Shown: piece after piece, positions 54,489-61,881 of the stretch
Layout: every line of letters starts with the position of its first letter
Numbering within the stretch: position 1 is the stretch's first letter
NCBI RefSeq assembly: GCF_030705605.1
Contig: NZ_JAPCKK010000001.1
Coordinates: 248,001-312,000, forward strand
Direction: 5' to 3'
Length of the DNA stretch: 64,000 nucleotides
From: Paenibacillus zeirhizosphaerae
Lineage (GTDB): Bacteria > Bacillota > Bacilli > Paenibacillales > Paenibacillaceae
Program-made: the position numbers and the translations under genes
Notes under the pieces: generated by a model
Told to the model about the DNA's origin: nothing
Seen by the model: the letters and a program-made list of their open reading frames with translations, nothing else
The model's database searches: none

Positions 54489-54984
54489 AGAAGATTTCAG
54501 CTTCCGGAAATTGAAGTTATCCTACCGGCGTACAGTCCGGGATCTTAAGCGAAAATTGAAGCAGTTGAAACCAGGGGACGGGGATATTGATATGATTGAG
54601 GAAATGATATCCGACTGTAATTATGTTATTGAATGGCTACATACAGGACGCAGGCCAGGGAATCGGAGGGGAATCGAGCGGCGGGCCGCATACCAGCGTG
54701 AAAAATTGATGGACCCGGTTCGAATGCAGGCATACGTTCAGCGGAGTACTGCCGGAAGTCCTTCCAATTTATCCGAATATCAACGGTATCAAATCAAAGA
54801 TGCCCTATCAGTACTAAGCCCACGGGAAAGAGAGTGCTATGTCCTTGCACACGGTGAATGTTTCTCTCACAGTGCTATAGCTTCTATGCTAAATATCAGT
54901 AAGGATAGCGTAACGGAGTATATAAGCCGGGCACAGAAAAAAATATCTCATGAGCTTGAAAGCAGTCTTTTTTTGATACAGTGA
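54475..54984 (+). CDS. Sigma-like late-gene regulator
   Basis: 169 residues. The C-terminal part is a region-4/LuxR-like HTH: LSVLSPRERECYVLAHGECFSHSAIASMLNISKDSVTEYISRAQKK, with core ISKDSVTEYISRAQ. The N-terminal half is basic and helical. The protein resembles Xpf-type and other sigma-factor-like activators that switch on late phage genes. It overlaps dnaB by 14 bases and ends about 100 bases before the start of the late region. Confidence 0.78.
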   Translation: MKQDEEDFSFRKLKLSYRRTVRDLKRKLKQLKPGDGDIDMIEEMISDCNYVIEWLHTGRRPGNRRGIERRAAYQREKLMDPVRMQAYVQRSTAGSPSNLSEYQRYQIKDALSVLSPRERECYVLAHGECFSHSAIASMLNISKDSVTEYISRAQKKISHELESSLFLIQ

Positions 54985-55088
54985 ACCCTTGTCGCTGAAA
55001 GCAGCTTTTTTGTCCCGCGAATGCCACCTATAGGTGAAAGCTATTATTTACAACTATTTAATAGCTAAATCAAATTGGAGGGATTCAT

Positions 55089-55328
55089 ATGAAAGGTTAT
55101 GCGTATTTGGACAACACGAATTTGGAGGTGCTGCACGTCGTTGCTGACGAGGATACAGCACAGAGCTTTACTGGTTCTGACGGCAAATATGAGGAAGTAG
55201 ATTTTATTTATGAGAACGGATATCCCGTAGTAGACGGAGATCAATTGGTTGTCTATGGCGATGGTACGGAAAAGGAGAAGCGTCCAGTACCGCAGTATCT
55301 GCTCGATTTGGTTAAACGACTTAAATAG
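55089..55328 (+). CDS. Small acidic phage protein
   Basis: 79 residues, acidic and beta-rich, beginning MKGYAYLDNTNLEVLHVV and ending LLDLVKRLK. No domain is recognised. ATTGGAGGGATTCAT precedes the ATG. It is the first gene after the late-regulator interval, which contains AGCTATT / AATAGCT at 55039-55066 and the palindrome ACCTATAGGT at 55027-55036. Confidence 0.6.
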   Translation: MKGYAYLDNTNLEVLHVVADEDTAQSFTGSDGKYEEVDFIYENGYPVVDGDQLVVYGDGTEKEKRPVPQYLLDLVKRLK

Positions 55329-55334
55329 CTGCTT

Positions 55335-55401
55335 TCCCCGGCAAGTCCGGGGTTTACGGCTGGCACAGGTGCTTCGTGCGGTTCAATTCCGCAGCCAGCC
55401 A
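55335..55401 (+). ncRNA. tRNA-like minihelix with upstream hairpin
   Basis: CCCCGG / CCGGGG forms a hairpin at 55335-55351. Then a 44-base unit at 55358-55401 has a seven-base acceptor-like stem GGCTGGC / GCCAGCC and a perfect T arm: TGCGG, loop TTCAATT (fits TTCRANY), CCGCA. Only 12 bases stand where the D arm and anticodon arm should be, so it is not a normal tRNA. Related truncated tRNA-like structures may serve as RNA mimics or processing signals; function unknown. Confidence 0.55.
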
Positions 55402-55428
55402 TACCCGAATATATGAAAGGAGAACACT

Positions 55429-55566
55429 ATGGCATTAAAATCTGTCAAGCGTCCTCCGCCTGTACCGGCCAGCTCCAAGCTGCAGCCGGTTCTTTGTCGT
55501 GGATGCATCTGGGGGTCTTGGACGGGTGACAAGCAAATGTGTATGTTACCCAAATGCCAAAAGTAA
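55429..55566 (+). CDS. 45-residue cysteine-pair phage protein
   Basis: AAAGGAG lies five bases before ATG 55429. The protein has a Pro/Lys-rich start (VKRPPPVPASSK) and four cysteines at 23, 26, 38 and 43, arranged CRGC and CMLPKC, a compact zinc-knuckle pattern. Tryptophans lie between the pairs. Small zinc-binding proteins like this occur next to phage late genes; function unknown. The next gene starts 25 bases on. Confidence 0.7.
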   Translation: MALKSVKRPPPVPASSKLQPVLCRGCIWGSWTGDKQMCMLPKCQK

Positions 55567-55590
55567 CTCCCGTTTCTAAGAGGTGGTGAT

Positions 55591-56151
55591 ATGAAGTACG
55601 TTCAGCCGATCCGTGATGATCGAATAGTTGAAGGAATGAAACACTACTTCCGTAATCGGAGCATGCGGAATTACTTGTTCTTTTGTCTTGGCATTTACAG
55701 CGGCCTGAGGGTATCCGATTTACTAACCATTATCGTCGGAGAGGTCAGAAGCAGCCACGTGAACAAGATGGAAAAAAAGAACAAGAACAACAAGAGATTT
55801 ATCATTCATCCGAGCATTCGGGATGAACTGGATAGCTTTATCGAAGGTAAAAGCGATGATGAATATTTGTTCGCCAGTAGGCAAAGGAAGACCATTAGCC
55901 AGCTTAAAAACCAGCCAATAGACCGATCAACGGCCTATCGTTTTTTGACCGAAGCGGCAAGACAATTCGGACTGGAAGAGATCGGAAACCATACCCTTCG
56001 TAAAACGTGGGGGTACCGTCTATATCGCCAGGATGAGCGAAATCTAGCGTTACTAATGGATGCTTTCGGACACAGCGATATGCGGGTAACTTTACGGTAT
56101 ATTGGGCTCACACAGGACCTGTTAGACCGTGCAACCTTGCGGATGCATTGA
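55591..56151 (+). CDS. Second tyrosine recombinase, catalytic domain only
   Basis: 186 residues. Arg is in YSGLRVSDLLTI near 40, H-x2-R in NHTLRKTWGYRL near 133, His in GHSDMRVTLRY and the nucleophile Tyr in RVTLRYIGLTQ near 172. There is no arm- or core-binding domain, so it is shorter than the integrase at the left end. XerC-like proteins of this size occur in the late region of many Firmicute phages, where genome multimer resolution or packaging roles have been guessed. AAGAGGTGGTGAT precedes the ATG. Confidence 0.85.
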   Translation: MKYVQPIRDDRIVEGMKHYFRNRSMRNYLFFCLGIYSGLRVSDLLTIIVGEVRSSHVNKMEKKNKNNKRFIIHPSIRDELDSFIEGKSDDEYLFASRQRKTISQLKNQPIDRSTAYRFLTEAARQFGLEEIGNHTLRKTWGYRLYRQDERNLALLMDAFGHSDMRVTLRYIGLTQDLLDRATLRMH

Positions 56152-56176
56152 TTTCTACGCACCATAATTATCGTTT

Positions 56177-56251
56177 TGTTGCAGTCGCCTTTTCTTGCTG
56201 AGTGCTATATATGAAGAAACAGAAAAACAGAGAGGGTGAATGACTGCAACA
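56177..56251. repeat. Inverted repeat upstream of the small terminase gene
   Basis: TGTTGCAGTC (56177-56186) and GACTGCAACA (56242-56251), ten bases perfect, 55 bases between. The position just ahead of the terminase genes is where cos/pac sites often lie; a regulator site is also possible. The interval 56152-56393 holds no gene. Confidence 0.45.
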
Positions 56252-56393
56252 GAATTCCGTTGTGGTGCACTCAAGAACCATTATTTAGCAGAAAACAGAG
56301 GATATTCTTTAGTGTGATAAAGTTACATTTGGTATTAACTGTTAAAAGTGTACTATGCAAACACGAATGCCGTTCGGAGGTGGTGATGATGAG

Positions 56394-57143
56394 GTGAGCA
56401 GGGGTAGAAGTGAAAACCGCGACAAGGCATTTAATTTGTGGGAAAAAAGCGGGAGAGTGATGCCGCTTGTTGATATTGCCAAGCGCTTGGGAGTTTCAGC
56501 TTCCTTAGTGCGCAAGTGGAAGCATGAGGACGCATGGGAGGCAAGACCACGCCGTAAGCGCGGTGGTCAACTGGGAAACCAGAATGCCGCTGGCAATAAA
56601 GGCGGTGGTGCTCCACCAGGGAACAAGAATGGCTGGAAGCATGGTATGTATGAATCCATGTGGATGAGCCAGATTGCTGCTGAACACAAGTTGAAGCTCA
56701 TGCAGATGGAAACCGATCCGCGACAGATTCTCATTAATGAGATAGCGCTGCTGGAATATCGAGAGTTTATGTTGATGAAGAACATGAATGAGATTGAGGC
56801 GGGGCTTGATCGGATTAGTATTGAACGGAAGTACCAGTTCTTTGAAGAGGATGACGCGGATGCAGGCGGGGCAGAGACGCTTCGGTTTGTAGATGGTGTT
56901 CCACAGTTCAAACCTGTCAAGGTTGTGCAGAAGCAGATTGTTGAAGAGAAGACGAAAGAGCCGCAGAAGCTGGAGCGCATACTGCAAATACACAATGCGA
57001 TCACGGCCGTACAGGGTCGGAAGATGCGCTGCGTGACAATGCTTGATCAGTTTGACCGTAATGAGCTGACAACCGGGGAACTGAAACTCAAGGTGGAGCG
57101 GATGCAGCTTGAAGTTAATAAGCTTAGATCGGAGGCGTGGTGA
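56394..57143 (+). CDS. Terminase small subunit, YqaS-like
   Basis: 249 residues. It begins MSRGRSENRDKAFNLWEKSG, then an HTH (VDIAKRLGVSASLVRKWK) near residue 25 and a Gly-rich basic loop (GGQLGNQNAAGNKGG), as in YqaS/PBSX-type small terminases that recognise the packaging site. The middle is helical for oligomerisation. The start is GTG 56394 behind GGAGGTGGTGATG; the N-terminus then matches the family. The stop overlaps the next ATG (TGATG). Confidence 0.82.
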   Translation: MSRGRSENRDKAFNLWEKSGRVMPLVDIAKRLGVSASLVRKWKHEDAWEARPRRKRGGQLGNQNAAGNKGGGAPPGNKNGWKHGMYESMWMSQIAAEHKLKLMQMETDPRQILINEIALLEYREFMLMKNMNEIEAGLDRISIERKYQFFEEDDADAGGAETLRFVDGVPQFKPVKVVQKQIVEEKTKEPQKLERILQIHNAITAVQGRKMRCVTMLDQFDRNELTTGELKLKVERMQLEVNKLRSEAW

Positions 57144-57826
57144 TGGCAAGACATGCATTACTGCAGAATTTCTACACATCGGACAAGTGGCGTCGTTTCC
57201 GCCTGTCTCTGATTGCAGAGCGTGGCAACCGTTGCGCACACTGCGAGAACATCATAGCTAGGTCCATTGATATCATCGGGCACCACAAGGTGGAGCTGAC
57301 GCCTGAACTGGTCAATGATCATAGCGTGAGTCTTAACCCTGAGCTGGTCGAACTGATTTGCTATGACTGCCACAACAAGGAGCATAAACGCTTTGGATAC
57401 CAGCATACGAAGAGTGTGTACTTGGTATACGGTCCGCCGTTGGCTGGCAAGATGGAGCTTGTCCGGCAGCATATGCACCGTGGCGACTTGATTGTTAATA
57501 TGGACGGCTTATATGTGGCATTGTCGGGGCTGCCTGAGTATGACAAGCCTAATGCTCTGTTCTCCAATGTGGCAGGGGTGCAGAACTTCCTGATAGATAA
57601 TATCAAGACGAGGCTGGGCAAGTGGGGCAACGCGTGGATTGTCGGCGGCTATCCTGAGAAGTTTAAACGGGAACGGCTGGCAAAAGACACAGGAGCCGAG
57701 TTAATCTATTGTGCTGCTGCTTACGATCAATGCATTGCCAGGCTTCAGAGTGAAGAAGCGCTGCGACATAGGCAGGATGAGTGGCGTGCCTACATTGATA
57801 AATGGTTTGAACAATATCAGGAATAA
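57143..57826 (+). CDS. HNH nuclease fused to a P-loop domain
   Basis: About 227 residues. Residues 15-85 form an HNH module with zinc pairs (RCAHCENI and ICYDCHNKEH) and the DIIGHHKVEL segment. Residues 90-225 form a P-loop domain starting VYLVYGPPLAGKMELV; a Met follows the GK where Ser/Thr is usual, so nucleotide binding is uncertain. The lid-like end has RHRQDEWRAYIDKWF. HNH genes beside terminase genes often take part in DNA packaging. ATG 57143 is seven bases after GGAGG and overlaps the terS stop. Confidence 0.78.
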   Translation: MARHALLQNFYTSDKWRRFRLSLIAERGNRCAHCENIIARSIDIIGHHKVELTPELVNDHSVSLNPELVELICYDCHNKEHKRFGYQHTKSVYLVYGPPLAGKMELVRQHMHRGDLIVNMDGLYVALSGLPEYDKPNALFSNVAGVQNFLIDNIKTRLGKWGNAWIVGGYPEKFKRERLAKDTGAELIYCAAAYDQCIARLQSEEALRHRQDEWRAYIDKWFEQYQE

Positions 57827-57902
57827 AGGATAGCTATTTTAGTAGCCCCCCCGGTCAAATTTCTGGGAGGGGGCTAGGGTAACCGTAGAGGGGACCCGAA
57901 TT

Positions 57903-58292
57903 TTGCACAAACCAAAAAAATTGAAATTCGGTGAGGTGATTAAAATTCCGGACAAAAATGACGTGCTCAATAAAGAACTGGCGAAACTTCGTGAGATATT
58001 TAAAAAAATAGACCCCGAAAAAGCAGATCTGGTTGATGGCTTGATTGAGGACGCCGCCTTCTTAAAAGCGGAGAATTTCGAGCTGCGCACACGCATGGCT
58101 ATAACGGGAATGGTTGAATTTCATCCCTCCAATCCCAGGCTGCAGCGGACAGTAGAGGCGGCAAAACAGTATCTCAAGAATGTCAATTCTTATGCTGTAA
58201 TTGTTAAAACACTGAACGGTGTGCTCATGAAGGACGTGATCGAAGATGAAGACGAATTCGACAAGTTCCTGCGTGAACGTCAGAACGAGTAA
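57903..58292 (+). CDS. Second small-terminase candidate, P27-like
   Basis: 129 residues, mostly helical. DLVDGLIEDAAFLKAENFELRTRM and EFHPSNPRLQRTVEAAKQYLKN give the layout of P27-family small terminase subunits, which lie just before the large subunit as here. The start is TTG after GAGGGGACCCG, tentatively; an alternative is GTG 57936. It overlaps the large-terminase frame by about 20-47 bases. With the YqaS-like gene, this phage carries two terS-like genes. Confidence 0.65.
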   Translation: MHKPKKLKFGEVIKIPDKNDVLNKELAKLREIFKKIDPEKADLVDGLIEDAAFLKAENFELRTRMAITGMVEFHPSNPRLQRTVEAAKQYLKNVNSYAVIVKTLNGVLMKDVIEDEDEFDKFLRERQNE

Positions 58293-59973
58293 TTACCTTC
58301 TTCAGTATAAAGCTGCAATAGACAGAGGCGAAATCATTGCAGGCCAAGAACTGAAGCAGCTACTGAACAACCTTGTTGATGACCTGGACAATCCGGCGTA
58401 CATTTACGACACTTCTGATGCTGATTTCCGGATTTCGTTTATCGAAAACTTTTGCCGACATACGAAAAGCCCTTTTTACGGCCTGCCATTTCACCTTGAG
58501 CTTTGGGAGAAGGCTTTTATTGAGGTCTTTTATTCGTTCAAGTGGTCAGATGAGGGATACAGGGAGTATTACGAAGAGGAACCCCAGAAGCCGAAGCTTC
58601 GCCGCTTCAAAAAGGCGATCCTGCTCATAGCGCGGAAGAATGGGAAATCTACATTGTGCGCTGCTCTTTGCCTCACGGAGCTTATGGTGGGGACTGGAGG
58701 GAATGATATTGTCTGCTCCTCCAATGATGATAGCCAGGCCGATCTAATCTTTGGTGAGATCAATAACATGCGGGAGCAGTTCGATGCCAAAGGAAAACGA
58801 ACCCACAAGAACCTAAGGGGAATTTTCAACCTGAAGAACAAGAGCAGGGTTTTCAAAATCTCGGACAAGACCCGGAACAAAGAAGGCCGGAACATTGACG
58901 GCGCGATTCTGGATGAATCACATGAGATGAAAACCAATGTCATCGCCAAATCGATTGATCAGTCTCAGTCCACAAAAGATGAGCCTTGGTTCATCAATAT
59001 TACGACCGAGGGATTTGTGAATGACGGTTACTTGGATCAGGAGCTTAAATATGCCCGCCAGGTGCTGGCTAAAGAGATCGAGGATGCAACATTGTTACCC
59101 TGGTTTTACACCCAGGACAGTGAGCAGGAAATATGGCAGGACCCCGGGACATGGCAGAAATCCAATCCTAGTCTTGGGACCATTAAAAAGGTGAAATACA
59201 TTAAAGATCAAATCCGTAAGGCCCAGCGTGACAAAGCCGAGCGGGTTTTTATGTTGTCTAAAGACTTCAATATAAAATCCAATAATGCTGCAGCATGGCT
59301 GCTTGCTGAGGAAATCGCAAACGCAAATGATCAGCCGTTTGATTTGGAGGAGATGCGCGGCCGTGTCGCCATTGGTGGTGTGGACTTATCCAAGTCCGGT
59401 GACCTCACTTGTGCGAGGGCACTGTTCCTGAAGGATGGCAAGAAATACACCGTTTCACAGTATTTCATTCCTGAATCAAAATTGACCCAGCTCCCCAAAG
59501 AGGATTTGGAGCGGTTTAAGGAATGGATTAAGGATGATCGAATTACCGTTTGCGATGGCAACGAAAATGATTTCCGCCTCGTGACGGCTTGGTTCATCAA
59601 ACTGGTCAAGGAGTACGGCATTCGCTTCCTGAAGATCGGCTATGATAAATGGTCTGCCGTCTATTGGGTCAAGGAGATGGAGGAAGCGGGCTTTGATATG
59701 GTTCGTGTCGTGCAGGATTGGGCACCAATGTCGGAGCCGATGAAGCTCGTAGAAGCGGACTTGCGAAGCAACTTGATTTATTACAATAATGACAGCTTGG
59801 ACAAGTGGTGCCTGGAGAACACATCCATCCAGGTAAACTCCAAGATGGAGCAAATGCCGGTTAAGATACAAGGCAAGGATGACAAGAAGATTGACGGCGC
59901 GGTGACGCTTATCATTTGCTATCGGGTGTACATCGATAACCGGAGCGATTTTGTCCGTCTGAGCGCTGCTTAG
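58246..59973 (+). CDS. Terminase large subunit
   Basis: Up to 575 residues. The packaging ATPase has Walker A ARKNGKST near 129 and Walker B AILDESHEM near 219; the nuclease domain has AIGGVDLSKSGDLT near 375 with the metal aspartates, and a late KIDGAVTL. It cuts and pumps phage DNA into the prohead. The longest start overlaps the P27-like gene by 47 bases; GTG 58273, nine codons on, is also possible since neither has a good ribosome binding site. The portal gene starts 15 bases after it. Confidence 0.94.
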   Translation: MKTNSTSSCVNVRTSNYLLQYKAAIDRGEIIAGQELKQLLNNLVDDLDNPAYIYDTSDADFRISFIENFCRHTKSPFYGLPFHLELWEKAFIEVFYSFKWSDEGYREYYEEEPQKPKLRRFKKAILLIARKNGKSTLCAALCLTELMVGTGGNDIVCSSNDDSQADLIFGEINNMREQFDAKGKRTHKNLRGIFNLKNKSRVFKISDKTRNKEGRNIDGAILDESHEMKTNVIAKSIDQSQSTKDEPWFINITTEGFVNDGYLDQELKYARQVLAKEIEDATLLPWFYTQDSEQEIWQDPGTWQKSNPSLGTIKKVKYIKDQIRKAQRDKAERVFMLSKDFNIKSNNAAAWLLAEEIANANDQPFDLEEMRGRVAIGGVDLSKSGDLTCARALFLKDGKKYTVSQYFIPESKLTQLPKEDLERFKEWIKDDRITVCDGNENDFRLVTAWFIKLVKEYGIRFLKIGYDKWSAVYWVKEMEEAGFDMVRVVQDWAPMSEPMKLVEADLRSNLIYYNNDSLDKWCLENTSIQVNSKMEQMPVKIQGKDDKKIDGAVTLIICYRVYIDNRSDFVRLSAA

Positions 59974-59988
59974 GAAAGGAGGGGTGAT

Positions 59989-61224
59989 ATGATCCTGATG
60001 GACGTGCTTCGCCGTTGGGCGGGAGGGCGACGGGAGGCCAAATGGTTTCAAATGATGAATGGCGGCTTGCCGATATTCAGCCAGTTTGGGACAAACATCT
60101 ATGCGTCTGATATCGTGCAAAACTGCATCAATGTGATTGCAACGGAAATGAGCAAGCTTCAGCCGCGACACATAAGAACGCGGGAGAATGAGCAAGCCAT
60201 TCCGAATGGGAACCTGAATCGTCTGCTGCGCTTTGGTCCGAATCCGCTTATGACGACAAGTGAATTTATCGAAAAAAAGCTGTGGCTGTTGATGATGAAT
60301 TACAATGCTTTTGTTATTCCAATCTTCGATTCGGATTTTAGTTCTGGCGTTGAGCGGAGAACATACCGAGCGTTGTATCCGATCAATCCGTCGAGGGTTG
60401 ATTTTCTTCAGGACCCGACCGGTGAGCTTATGATTCAATTCTATTTCCCGGCAGGCGTTAACTTCACATTCCGGTACGCCGACGTAATCCATTTGCGGAA
60501 AAAGTTTTCTGTGAATGAAATGATGGGCGGCGGTGAGGCTGGACAGCCGGATAATGCCGCGCTGCTGAAGGTGTTGCAAACGAATCATGCTCTTAGTCAA
60601 GGGCTAGAGCGGGCCGCGAAGATCAATGCGGCGATTCAAGGCATACTCAAAATTAACACCGTCATGGATGATGCGACGCAGCGTGCTGAGCGCGACCGTT
60701 TTACCAAACTTGTTGAATCTGGAGATAGTGGCATTTTGCCGATGGACCTTAAAGGGGAGTTTACACAGGTCAAAGGCGACGTGAAATTTATCGATAAGGA
60801 TACGATGGCCTTCTTGCAGCAAAGCGTATTGAACTGGTTTGGGGTATCGCTTCCGATCCTGACCGGAGAATTTACTGACGAGCAGTACCAAGCGTTTTAT
60901 GAAAAGACGCTGGAGCCGCTCGTCATTTATTTTGGCCAGAAATATTCTAAGGTGCTGTTCACCGAGCGAGAGCTGGATGTAGGGAACGAAATCGCCTGGT
61001 ATCAGCGGGACATGAATTTCCTTTCGACGACATCCAAGCTGAACTTGATCAAGACGATGGGGGAACAGGGATTGTTAACGGACAATCAAAAGCTGGCGCT
61101 GTTAGGCTATCCGCCGATTCCGGGCGGTGACCGTATTACGCAATCGCTGAATTACATCGATGTGCGTCTGATCAATCAGTATCAAATGCAAAACAAAACG
61201 AAGGCGGTGAGTGAGGATGAGTAA
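59989..61224 (+). CDS. Phage portal protein
   Basis: 411 residues, HK97-type length. The sequence shows the family order: an N-terminal clip/wing part (IYASDIVQNCINVIATEMSKL), a conserved YRALYPINPSRV, DVIHLRKKF, and a C-terminal stretch (FTDEQYQAFYEKTLEPLV). It forms the dodecameric vertex through which DNA passes. AAAGGAGGGGTGAT precedes the ATG. The protease gene overlaps its end by eight bases. Confidence 0.93.
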   Translation: MILMDVLRRWAGGRREAKWFQMMNGGLPIFSQFGTNIYASDIVQNCINVIATEMSKLQPRHIRTRENEQAIPNGNLNRLLRFGPNPLMTTSEFIEKKLWLLMMNYNAFVIPIFDSDFSSGVERRTYRALYPINPSRVDFLQDPTGELMIQFYFPAGVNFTFRYADVIHLRKKFSVNEMMGGGEAGQPDNAALLKVLQTNHALSQGLERAAKINAAIQGILKINTVMDDATQRAERDRFTKLVESGDSGILPMDLKGEFTQVKGDVKFIDKDTMAFLQQSVLNWFGVSLPILTGEFTDEQYQAFYEKTLEPLVIYFGQKYSKVLFTERELDVGNEIAWYQRDMNFLSTTSKLNLIKTMGEQGLLTDNQKLALLGYPPIPGGDRITQSLNYIDVRLINQYQMQNKTKAVSEDE

Positions 61225-61861
61225 GAAGCTGCCGGATGGAACTGAACGGGAACGTAGGTCATTTGCCGTTCCTGATCTTCGGGCAGATGGAGAAGACGGT
61301 ATTATTCAGGGGCATGCTGCCGTGTTTGAGCAGGAGGCAAACATAGGTGGTTGGTTTATTGAAATCATCGAGCGCGGCGCATTTGATAAAACAGACTTCA
61401 GGGACGTGGTTTTCAGTTTAAACCATAACCTACAGCAAATCCCGCTTGCGCGAAGCCGGAATAACAATGCCAATTCAACATTGCAGCTAAGTATAGATGA
61501 TGCTGGCTTGCTTACAAGAGCAAGTCTGGACACTGAAAACAATTCGGAGGCAAGGGCCTTGTATAGTGCGATTAACAGGGGCGATATTTCTGGAATGTCG
61601 TTTATATTTGCTGTCCGAGCTTCCGGCGTGTTCTGGGAAGGGCTTGATACAGAGCTTCCGATTAGGCGCATTAAGGATATTGCCCGTGTGTATGAAGTAT
61701 CGGCGGTATCATTCCCCGCTTATGCAGGGACTGACATACAAGCAGCTCGTGATCTTCAAGCGCTGGAGAGCGCGAAAGCGACACTGGAGAGTGCGCGGTC
61801 TGGACTGGTGAGTCCTAAAAGCGAGCTGGAGTTGCTGAAAGCTAAATTAAAACTGAGGTAA
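61217..61861 (+). CDS. HK97-type prohead protease
   Basis: 214 residues. The catalytic His is in VFSLNHNLQQIPLAR and the Ser in GDISGMSFIF, with the later RVYEVSAVSFPAYAG signature, all in the order of herpesvirus-type phage proteases (S78). It trims the capsid protein's delta domain during maturation. The C-terminal 40 residues are charged and helical. ATG 61217 is taken; a GTG two codons earlier is possible. It overlaps portal upstream, and the capsid gene follows in order. Confidence 0.93.
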   Translation: MSKKLPDGTERERRSFAVPDLRADGEDGIIQGHAAVFEQEANIGGWFIEIIERGAFDKTDFRDVVFSLNHNLQQIPLARSRNNNANSTLQLSIDDAGLLTRASLDTENNSEARALYSAINRGDISGMSFIFAVRASGVFWEGLDTELPIRRIKDIARVYEVSAVSFPAYAGTDIQAARDLQALESAKATLESARSGLVSPKSELELLKAKLKLR

Positions 61862-61881
61862 TTTAAGGGAGGATATTCATT

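Noticed and set aside
59476..60600. 374-codon minus-strand frame
   Set aside because: Antisense to terminase and portal genes, with His/Arg-rich composition typical of a shadow.
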